From CAMQVM01 sp044433405 (lineage in GTDB: Bacteria > Bacteroidota > Bacteroidia > Bacteroidales > Rikenellaceae): 5,048 nucleotides of DNA. Below, in pieces: positions 1 to 5,048 of the stretch. The notes beneath the pieces were generated by a model. That model had not been told where the DNA came from. It worked only from the letters and a program-made list of their open reading frames with translations, and made no database searches. The translations under genes and the position numbers were made by a program. The stretch's first letter is position 1; every line of letters begins with the position of its first letter. The stretch covers positions 1 through 5,048 of the forward strand of contig JAWXTQ010000147.1 of the NCBI GenBank assembly GCA_044433405.1, given 5' to 3'.

Positions 1-2531
1 CAATAATGGTTAGGGTTTGATGGAACATTAATCTGCTCGTCAGAGATATTTTTAACTCTTGTTAATTCGTTGGTAGATAAGATATCTTGCAGTGGTAGAA
101 TCGTCAATATCGACTCACTATTGAGATGATTAGAGATGATTTTTTTACATATCTCTATAGTTGCCTCTTTGGGTGCGTCGCCTTTGAATCCTAATATTTG
201 ATTATAATACCTTTCTCTTTGGGATTGCTCCATCTCTTGCCACCATAGCCTTATAGGACTCATATCATGAGTTGAGGTTGTGCAGACACTTAGATAGGGG
301 TAGTTTGATGGTTTGCCAAACTCTTCACCTGCTTTTTTGGTCATTCTTTCTACCTCTAAAGTTATAATTTCGAGCTTGTTTAACACTTCAGGCACAGAGT
401 CAGGAATCATCCCTAAATCCTCTGCACAACACAGCATTGGTGTGGAGTTGACAAGTGCAGGAAGTTTTTTCAGTGCATTGTCAGCCCAAAATTTATTATG
501 GCGATGATAGAAGAAGTCATTGTATATCTGATCAAATATTTGTTGCTGTGATGGTGTTAGATTCTCACTATAGGCAATAGTGTTGTGAGCACTAATGCGT
601 GGGTGTAACTTACGTGGCTCAGTAGAGTCGCGAACAAACAACACATCGTTAGCAATCTTAAACAAAATCGGTTGAAGGTGCTCTCTAGAGGTGATAGCTA
701 GATTATGCCTAATTTTTTGTTGCGTGTCAAATTCAGCTCTTAAGGTGTAATATTTAGTGCCATTTACCTCAATCATAAATTCATCAATCATCTTCTCGTT
801 ATCTGCGGTGAAGATTTTTTTTAGAGTTTCGATGTGAATGTAGGGCGAAAGATGTTTCTGCTCTATCACCTTAAAATCATGCTTACTAATCTCGTTTTTT
901 GAGAGAGGAAGTGCAGGTTCAAAGCTGCCTAACAGCCCCTCTATTGAACTTGATGGTATTTGCCATATTCTAAAAAAGCCTAGTATATGGTCGACACGAT
1001 ACAGTTCAAAATAGTCGTTCATCTTGGCAAAGCGATTTTTCCACCACAGGTAGCCATCTTTCTCCATCATCTTCCAATTGTAGGTTGGGAAACCCCAATT
1101 TTGGCCATTGATAGCGAAATCGTCAGGTGGTGCTCCTGCCTGAGAGTCTAAATTAAACAGATGTGGTTGCGTCCAAGTCTCAACACTGTAGCGACTAACC
1201 CCAATAGGAATATCACCCTTTAATGCAACGCCAACTTTTCGTGCTTCATTTCGTGCATTAGTGAGTTGTCTGTCGAGGTGAAATTGCAAAAATAGATATA
1301 TTGCAATCTTGTCAAATTCTGGGTTGTTTGGCGATATGGCCTCTTTTGCACGCTTTCCGTCGTAGTGCGACCACTCACCCCACCGATAATAGTCAATAGT
1401 AGAGTGCAAGTCGCGCAGATAGCTAAATAGTGCATATGGCACTAGCCAAGATTTGTTTTTATTATAAAACTGTTTGTATTGTCGACTCTCTAATACTGAC
1501 CTACCATCTTGTTTATATATTGCTCTAAAAAATTGCCATTTTAGAGCAGAGGTTTGATCATAGTCTAGAGATTCAATCTGGTTTAACTCACCCGCTTTTG
1601 CAAAAATCTGAGCTGATAGCTCTTTGTCCTCTAGCTCACCCATCGACTTTATTGAGAGATAGAGAGGGTGAAGAGCAAATACAGATATTGCGCTGTAAGG
1701 ATAAGAATCTTTATGTGTAAAGGTTGATGTAGTGTCGTTTATAGGGAGTATCTGCACAACATCACATCCAATAGAGCTGCTCCATTGTGAAAATTTTATT
1801 AAATCGTCAAAATCACCAATACCAGCACTCTCTTTGCTGCGTAGTGAGAATAGAGGAATTGCAATCCCTTTACCGCGCCACTGCTTGTTTGGGTAATTTG
1901 GTGGGGATAGAGATATTTGAGAGTAACTGCTGTTGTGAATATCGCCTCCACTCCATACTCGATTTTCACCCTCTTCCCACATTACTTTATCTTTGCTGAT
2001 AATCACAAATTTAAACTGATCGCCATCTTGCAACTCACCCTCGTTGAGGCTTAAGTGCCAAAATGGGTAGGTGAAATTTTGAAAATAGCGCGCTTTGTTG
2101 ATATCCCACTCTCCTAATTGGCTTGTAGATCCCACTATTGCAAGTTCCTCACCTTTAAAAACTTTTGGGCACTCAACCACTATAGTTACTCTCTTATTAA
2201 CACCTGTTATTGAAGTGGTATTTTCACTAAATACACTCTTAAAAGGAGAGGTGTAGAGAGCTTTAGGTGACTGCATTTCGCGCCACCTATCTCTTACTAT
2301 TAGTGTAATATCTTCGTTTTTTACTTTGAGTGTCCGAGTTGAGAATTCGCGTCTCTTTCCTACGCTATAAAAATATTCAATTCGAGATTTTGTTAATGTA
2401 ACTTGTATACTCCACTCTCCATTACCTAGATGCTTCATCTTTTTAGTACGAACTGTTTCGCCATCTACTAAATTTAGAGTAAGCAGCTCTTTGCCCTGAG
2501 TAATATAGTGAATATTAAATGTAATTCTCAT
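1..2531 (-). CDS. malQ: 4-alpha-glucanotransferase (GH77, amylomaltase/DPE2-like) with two N-terminal CBM20 domains; 3' end cut by window
   Basis: This enzyme transfers alpha-1,4-glucan segments between maltooligosaccharides (disproportionation) in maltose, starch and glycogen metabolism. No signal peptide is visible, so it is probably cytoplasmic. I translated the frame through 843 codons without a stop. Residues about 1-100 look like a divergent starch-binding CBM20. Residues about 113-195 are a clearer CBM20, with GSTSQLGEWD at 134-143 and WEEGENR at 185-191. The GH77 barrel starts near 222: SAGIGDF at 235-241, DSYPY at 275-279, GDIPIG at 439-444, GAPPDDF at 466-472 and GQNWGFPTY at 476-484. 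Catalytic residues are intact: nucleophile D514 in RVDH, acid/base E704 in AEDLG, and D756 in STHD. About 190 residues separate D514 and E704, against 47 in Thermus aquaticus MalQ, so there is an insertion of about 143 residues, as in plant DPE2. The last visible residues, NPNHY plus the start of W, match the conserved NPxHYWRYR near the family C-terminus, so only a few dozen residues are missing. The ATG at 2531 is preceded in frame by stop codons. Confidence 0.96.
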   Translation of the reverse strand, partial: MRITFNIHYITQGKELLTLNLVDGETVRTKKMKHLGNGEWSIQVTLTKSRIEYFYSVGKRREFSTRTLKVKNEDITLIVRDRWREMQSPKALYTSPFKSVFSENTTSITGVNKRVTIVVECPKVFKGEELAIVGSTSQLGEWDINKARYFQNFTYPFWHLSLNEGELQDGDQFKFVIISKDKVMWEEGENRVWSGGDIHNSSYSQISLSPPNYPNKQWRGKGIAIPLFSLRSKESAGIGDFDDLIKFSQWSSSIGCDVVQILPINDTTSTFTHKDSYPYSAISVFALHPLYLSIKSMGELEDKELSAQIFAKAGELNQIESLDYDQTSALKWQFFRAIYKQDGRSVLESRQYKQFYNKNKSWLVPYALFSYLRDLHSTIDYYRWGEWSHYDGKRAKEAISPNNPEFDKIAIYLFLQFHLDRQLTNARNEARKVGVALKGDIPIGVSRYSVETWTQPHLFNLDSQAGAPPDDFAINGQNWGFPTYNWKMMEKDGYLWWKNRFAKMNDYFELYRVDHILGFFRIWQIPSSSIEGLLGSFEPALPLSKNEISKHDFKVIEQKHLSPYIHIETLKKIFTADNEKMIDEFMIEVNGTKYYTLRAEFDTQQKIRHNLAITSREHLQPILFKIANDVLFVRDSTEPRKLHPRISAHNTIAYSENLTPSQQQIFDQIYNDFFYHRHNKFWADNALKKLPALVNSTPMLCCAEDLGMIPDSVPEVLNKLEIITLEVERMTKKAGEEFGKPSNYPYLSVCTTSTHDMSPIRLWWQEMEQSQRERYYNQILGFKGDAPKEATIEICKKIISNHLNSESILTILPLQDILSTNELTRVKNISDEQINVPSNPNHY

Positions 2532-2543
2532 CTTAGAAACTTA

Positions 2544-3554
2544 TTAAAATAACTCGTCTTGCTTTGCTCTTAGGTTGGCTACGCCTAAATGCTCAAACGC
2601 CTCATTTGTAGCCTCTCTTCCGCGTGGTGTGCGCTTTAAAAAGCCTTGCATAATCAAAAATGGCTCATATACCTCTTCGATTGTGCCAGCATCTTCGCCC
2701 ACGGCAGTGGCTATTGTGTTTAACCCAACAGGTCCACCACCAAATTTATGGATTATGGTTGTAAGAATCTTATTATCCATTATATCCAATCCTTTACCGT
2801 CAATATTTAGAGCAGATAGCGATGAACGTGTAATAGCTAGGTCGATAGTGCCATTACCCAACACCATTGCAAAGTCGCGCACCCTGCGAAGTAGCGAGTT
2901 GGCTATACGTGGTGTACCTCGACTTCGAAGTGCTATTTCGTGTGCGGCACTATCTTCAATCTTGATTTTCAATATGGCTGCCGAACGTTTGATTATGCTC
3001 TTTAGGGTGGTGCTATTGTAATACTCTAGATGACACTGAATGCCAAATCTGGCTCTTAATGGCGATGTTAACAACCCACTACGCGTTGTTGCGCCAATCA
3101 AAGTAAATGGAGATAGCGCAATCTGTATGCTGCGTGCCCCTGGCCCTTTGTCAAGCAAAATATCAATTTTGTAATCCTCCATTGCGGAGTATAGATACTC
3201 CTCAACAATTGGAGATAGGCGATGAATTTCATCAATAAATAAAACATCACCCTCTTCAAGCGATGTAAGCAGACCAGCTAAATCACCTGGTTTGTCAAGC
3301 ACTGGCCCAGATGTAACCTTAAGGTTAGCACCCAATTCATTTGTAATGATTCCTGCAAGTGTGGTTTTACCTAACCCTGGAGGTCCGTGCAACAACACGT
3401 GATCAAGGGCTTCACCTCTCATAAGTGCAGCCTTTATAAAAACATGAAGATTTTCAACTATTTTATCTTGCCCAGAGAAGTTATCTAGCTCTTGGGGGCG
3501 GATTTTATTCTCAAAATCTTTGTCTGAATCAAATTTGTCAGAAAAATTTTCCAT
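2544..3554 (-). CDS. ruvB: Holliday junction branch-migration DNA helicase RuvB
   Basis: RuvB is the hexameric AAA+ motor that, with RuvA and RuvC, drives branch migration and resolution of Holliday junctions in recombinational repair. The 336-residue protein has the normal family length and is complete. Visible motifs are Walker A GPPGLGKTT at 57-65, Walker B FIDEIH at 106-111, sensor 1 GATTRSG at 154-160, the arginine-finger segment SPLRARFG at 164-171, sensor 2 RGTPRIAN at 212-219, and a C-terminal winged-helix domain from about 255. That domain carries GGGPVGLNTIA and, near its end, the DNA-binding RTPRGREAT. The N-terminal IRPQELDNFSGQD is the usual RuvB entry, slightly divergent from the common RP..L..F.GQ form. 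The ATG start lies about 35 nt below a good -7 promoter box and has no Shine-Dalgarno sequence. The gene ends in TTT TAA followed by a second in-frame TAA, 12 bp before malQ, so the two are likely co-transcribed. ruvA and ruvC are not in the window. Confidence 0.99.
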   Translation of the reverse strand: MENFSDKFDSDKDFENKIRPQELDNFSGQDKIVENLHVFIKAALMRGEALDHVLLHGPPGLGKTTLAGIITNELGANLKVTSGPVLDKPGDLAGLLTSLEEGDVLFIDEIHRLSPIVEEYLYSAMEDYKIDILLDKGPGARSIQIALSPFTLIGATTRSGLLTSPLRARFGIQCHLEYYNSTTLKSIIKRSAAILKIKIEDSAAHEIALRSRGTPRIANSLLRRVRDFAMVLGNGTIDLAITRSSLSALNIDGKGLDIMDNKILTTIIHKFGGGPVGLNTIATAVGEDAGTIEEVYEPFLIMQGFLKRTPRGREATNEAFEHLGVANLRAKQDELF

Positions 3555-3561
3555 ATATGCT

Positions 3562-3580
3562 AATTAATTCATAATTAATT
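3562..3580. repeat. AT-only inverted repeat in the ruvB leader
   Basis: The sequence AATTAATT (3562-3569), a 3-nt spacer CAT, and AATTAATT (3573-3580) form a perfect inverted and direct repeat 7 bp upstream of the ruvB start codon. It lies inside the predicted short 5' leader of the ruvB transcript. An all-A/U stem of 8 bp would be weak. The repeat may simply reflect the A/T-rich leaders usual in Bacteroidota, which keep the start region unfolded. No function is claimed. Confidence 0.35.
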
Positions 3581-3588
3581 TGTTAACG

Positions 3589-3596
3589 CAAATATA
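3589..3596 (-). promoter_or_regulatory. Predicted -7 promoter box for ruvB-malQ
   Basis: On the minus strand this reads TATATTTG, an exact match to the Bacteroidota housekeeping -7 consensus TAnnTTTG. Its downstream edge is 34 bp from the ruvB ATG, which would give a leader of roughly 28-30 nt. No TTG is present at the expected 19-21 bp upstream spacing, only an A/T-rich stretch, so the -33 half is weak. Its position directly upstream of ruvB supports the call. Confidence 0.55.
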
Positions 3597-3634
3597 CGAA
3601 CTTTTTCTGGGAAATTAAAAGAAAGTTAGTTTTA

Positions 3635-3670
3635 TTTTTTAGGTACTTTGTATTGCATAGTACTAAAAAA
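3635..3670. promoter_or_regulatory. Near-perfect inverted repeat around the -33 element; candidate operator
   Basis: The left arm TTTTTTAGGTAC (3635-3646) and right arm GTACTAAAAAA (3660-3670) are complementary over 11 bp with one extra G in the left arm. They flank a 13-nt centre that contains the TTG of the rightward promoter's -33 element. A symmetric site here suits a dimeric regulator, and the obvious local candidate is the PadR-family protein encoded in the downstream operon. That link is inference. The T-runs are part of the stem rather than following it, so an intrinsic terminator is a poor explanation on either strand. Confidence 0.4.
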
Positions 3671-3682
3671 CCATTATATTTG
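3653..3682 (+). promoter_or_regulatory. Predicted promoter of the PspC-PspC-PadR-GYF operon
   Basis: TTG at 3653-3655 is followed after 19 bp by TATATTTG at 3675-3682. This fits the Bacteroidota promoter (-33 TTG or TTTG, -7 TAnnTTTG, spacing about 19-21 bp) exactly. A start site near 3688-3690 would leave a leader of about 60 nt before the ATG at 3751. The -7 octamer is identical to that of the divergent ruvB promoter. The leader is A/T-rich and I see no riboswitch-like structure in it. Confidence 0.68.
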
Positions 3683-3750
3683 CAGTGTAAACATAATTAC
3701 TTACTTGATTTAAGGGTGATAAAATAATTCATAAACTAAAATAGAGGCGC

Positions 3751-4281
3751 ATGAAAACGACAAAAAGTGTAAATATTGCAGGACTAGTCTACACTATAGA
3801 TGAAGATGCATACAATGTTTTAAGTAACTACCTTAGTGATATTGAATCGCGATTAGATGACAATATCGAAAAACGCTCTATACTAGATGATATCGAGGCG
3901 CGCATTTCAGAACTTTTAATTGAGCGTGGTTTAGGTGGATACAAGGTGGTTGATATCAATAGTGTCAATTACTCTATTTCTGTGATTGGATCACCATCTA
4001 TGTTTGGTGCACCTAAATCTAGAAATTTTAATACAGAGCAGGAGTACGTATCTCGACGCTTGTTGAGAGATGTTGACAGACGTGTACTCGGTGGAGTTTG
4101 TAGCGGGTTGGCAGCTTTTTTAAATAGCGATGTCTCAATTGTCAGGGTGCTGATATTTTTAGCGTGTCTGATTGGTGGTTCTGGTTTGATTGCCTATATT
4201 GTGTGTTGGATAATTATTCCAGCAGCTCGTAGTGAGCGCGACCGTAAGCTATTAGAACAGATGAAAAGCGGTCGAATATAG
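3751..4281 (+). CDS. PspC-domain membrane protein with an extra N-terminal domain
   Basis: The 176-residue protein has two parts. Residues 1-90 are a soluble, charged region starting with TKSVNIAGLVYTIDEDAYNVL, followed by a helical stretch with IESRLDD and ILDDIEARISELL (about 30-57) and a hydrophobic beta-like end (VNYSISVIGSPSMFG). I recognise this arrangement from other Bacteroidota PspC proteins but cannot name a function for it. Residues about 101-161 are a PspC domain: RRLLRDVDRRVLGGVCSGLAAF, then a hydrophobic segment at about 131-157 with GGSGLIAYI and a terminal IIIP. PspC was first described as a membrane regulator in the enterobacterial phage-shock response to envelope stress; the role here is inferred only by domain. 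A short basic tail follows. The start is firm because an in-frame TAG lies three codons upstream (3742-3744). An AGAGG at 3743-3747 is too close to the ATG for a normal ribosome-binding site. It is first in a probable four-gene operon, 30 bp before a second PspC gene. Confidence 0.9.
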   Translation: MKTTKSVNIAGLVYTIDEDAYNVLSNYLSDIESRLDDNIEKRSILDDIEARISELLIERGLGGYKVVDINSVNYSISVIGSPSMFGAPKSRNFNTEQEYVSRRLLRDVDRRVLGGVCSGLAAFLNSDVSIVRVLIFLACLIGGSGLIAYIVCWIIIPAARSERDRKLLEQMKSGRI

Positions 4282-4311
4282 TGTCTGAAACATTAAAAAT
4301 CAATTTAAGTT

Positions 4312-4530
4312 ATGAGAACAGAAAATAAACTTTACAGATCACGTAGCAATAGGATTATTGCTGGAGTGTGCGGTGGAATTTCCGAGTTTTTTGGATTAAC
4401 ACCTAACACAATACGATTGTTGTTTGTGCTACTGTCAATATTTGGAGGTTCAGGTGTGTTAGCCTATATTATATTATGGGTAATAGTGCCTGAGAAGAGA
4501 AGAAGTAGCGACTACTTTAATCGTCGCTAA
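4312..4530 (+). CDS. Small PspC-domain membrane protein
   Basis: This 72-residue protein is little more than a PspC domain. It has a basic N-terminus (KLYRSRSNR), the motif IIAGVCGGISEFFG at 15-28, a hydrophobic segment at about 34-60 containing FGGSGVLAYIILWVIVP, and a charged tail (EKRRSSDYFNRR). It is probably inserted in the inner membrane. Over about 52 aligned residues it shares 20 identities (about 38% by my hand alignment) with the PspC domain of the upstream protein, including GGSG, AYI and the final P, so the pair probably arose by duplication. An in-frame TAA at 4306-4308 fixes the start close to this ATG. It lies 30 bp after one gene and 13 bp before the PadR gene, consistent with one transcript. 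Role in envelope stress is inferred from the domain name only. Confidence 0.88.
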   Translation: MRTENKLYRSRSNRIIAGVCGGISEFFGLTPNTIRLLFVLLSIFGGSGVLAYIILWVIVPEKRRSSDYFNRR

Positions 4531-4543
4531 GACACTTTAATAT

Positions 4544-4903
4544 ATGGATGTAATTAATAAAAACAGTGTCGATAATATAAAGGCTCAAATGCGAAAGGGT
4601 ATTCTAGAGTATTGTATTCTCTCGATACTTTCGCGTGGAGATGCCTACGCTAGTGCAATCATAGGTGAGTTGAAAGAGTCACAAATGATAGTAGTAGAGG
4701 GTACACTTTACCCTATATTGACGCGACAAAAAAATCAAGGTTTATTGTCATATCGCTGGGAGGAGTCACCATCTGGTCCGCCTCGAAAATACTACTCAAT
4801 AACAAATTCTGGACGTGAATTTTTGTCAAGCCTTGATGTCGCATGGCAAGAGCTGGTGGCTCAAATTTCACTAATCAGAGAGGGGGCAAAGGCAAATACA
4901 TGA
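4544..4903 (+). CDS. PadR-family transcriptional regulator
   Basis: The 119-residue protein has the length of a compact PadR regulator: an N-terminal winged-helix DNA-binding domain plus a short C-terminal dimerisation helix. The recognisable segments are MRKGILEYCILSILSRGDAYAS at about 16-37 (helices 1-2), VEGTLYPILTRQKNQGLLSYRW at about 51-72 (recognition helix and start of the wing), and GPPRKYYSITNSGREFL at about 78-94 (wing and exit), followed by a final helix to about 113. The family usually acts as dimeric repressors of nearby genes, often encoding membrane proteins or transporters and often their own operon. Here it sits third in the operon, after two PspC genes, so autoregulation is plausible. 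The inverted repeat at 3635-3670 is a candidate site. An in-frame TAA at 4538-4540 supports this start. Confidence in the family is high; target and ligand are unknown. Confidence 0.94.
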   Translation: MDVINKNSVDNIKAQMRKGILEYCILSILSRGDAYASAIIGELKESQMIVVEGTLYPILTRQKNQGLLSYRWEESPSGPPRKYYSITNSGREFLSSLDVAWQELVAQISLIREGAKANT

Positions 4904-4939
4904 TTATTGAAAGTGTTAAATAATTAAAAAAACAAATAT

Positions 4940-5048
4940 ATGGAACGTTACTATTTTTATATTGATTTCTCAGGTGCACAGATTGGGCCTTGTTCTCTCT
5001 CTCAACTTAAAGAGCAATCAATCACTCCTGCCACCATGGTGTGGTATG
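4940..5048 (+). CDS. GYF_2-domain protein, N-terminal part; cut by window edge
   Basis: An open frame starts with ATG at 4940 and runs off the right end after 36 codons. The visible peptide begins MERYYFYIDFSGAQIGPCSL and continues with a SQLKE segment and a final TMVWY. This matches the N-terminal pattern of GYF_2 (DUF4339) domains: aromatic-rich YYxxxxGxxxGP, then xxLxxx.I...T.VW. In bacteria these small domains often precede transmembrane segments, such as TM2 or DUF4870-like regions, but that part is outside the window. An in-frame TAA at 4925-4927 and the absence of another upstream ATG support this start. The gap to the PadR gene is 36 bp with no recognisable -7 box, so the gene probably belongs to the same operon. 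Full length and function cannot be judged. Confidence 0.72.
   Translation, partial: MERYYFYIDFSGAQIGPCSLSQLKEQSITPATMVWY

Noticed and set aside
313..507. Open frame on the plus strand opposite the malQ catalytic region (a similar one lies at 1787-1999)
   Set aside because: Both are antisense to conserved GH77 or CBM20 coding sequence, with low-complexity or unfamiliar translations and no promoter.
1220..1435. Open frame of 71 codons on the minus strand in another frame of malQ
   Set aside because: The malQ frame is uninterrupted through this region and carries conserved GH77 sequence, so this alternate frame is incidental.
1..2531. Frameshift or pseudogene in malQ because no single open frame of this length has both ends in the window
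   Set aside because: Full translation on the minus strand shows one intact frame. It lacks a stop only because the window ends before the C-terminus.
2575..3021. Open frame of 148 codons on the plus strand opposite ruvB
   Set aside because: It lies wholly antisense to a clear RuvB coding region, has no recognisable domain and has no promoter of its own. It is a shadow of the real gene's codon pattern.
3635..3670. Inverted repeat as a bidirectional intrinsic terminator
   Set aside because: No gene ends here, since both neighbours start from this region. The A/T runs form the stem itself and no separate T-tract follows a GC-rich stem.
3686..3693. TGTAAACA just after the rightward -7 box as a PadR-type operator
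   Set aside because: It has only 3-bp half-sites, which is too short to distinguish from chance. The repeat at 3635-3670 is a stronger candidate.
4900..4923. ATG overlapping the PadR stop (ATGA), opening a 7-codon frame
   Set aside because: It ends after seven codons. The GYF_2 frame starting at 4940 is the real downstream gene.

Overview
The window looks like a chromosomal segment from a member of the Bacteroidota, probably Bacteroidales. The evidence is AT-rich DNA, start codons without clear Shine-Dalgarno sequences, two exact copies of the Bacteroidota -7 promoter box (TAnnTTTG), a large CBM20-GH77 4-alpha-glucanotransferase of the type common in this group, and a PspC/PadR/GYF gene cluster of Bacteroidota character. 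Genus cannot be told from the sequence. I see no tRNA, rRNA, CRISPR array, insertion sequence or phage gene.

Left half, minus strand (1-3554): ruvB (Holliday junction branch-migration ATPase, complete, 336 residues) is followed after 12 bp by malQ (4-alpha-glucanotransferase). malQ runs off the left edge just before its expected C-terminus. The long stretch 1-2531 is therefore almost entirely one gene. The two genes share a reading frame, are separated by a double stop codon (TAATAA), and are probably co-transcribed from a promoter just upstream of ruvB.

Middle (3555-3750): a divergent intergenic region of about 200 bp. It holds a leftward and a rightward -7 box of identical sequence (TATATTTG) and a near-perfect inverted repeat around the -33 element of the rightward promoter, which is a plausible operator.

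Right part, plus strand (3751-5048): a compact probable operon of four genes. They are a 176-residue PspC-domain membrane protein with an extra N-terminal domain, a 72-residue minimal PspC protein, a PadR-family winged-helix regulator, and the start of a GYF_2-type protein cut by the right edge. Gaps are 30, 13 and 36 bp and no internal promoter was recognised. PspC proteins are linked to envelope stress and PadR proteins usually repress neighbouring membrane-protein genes, so a self-regulated membrane or envelope-response cassette is the most reasonable reading. Its actual function is not established by the sequence.

I found no convincing new biological system. The items most worth a second look are the PspC-PspC-PadR-GYF cassette with its candidate operator, and the DPE2-like insertion in the glucanotransferase.
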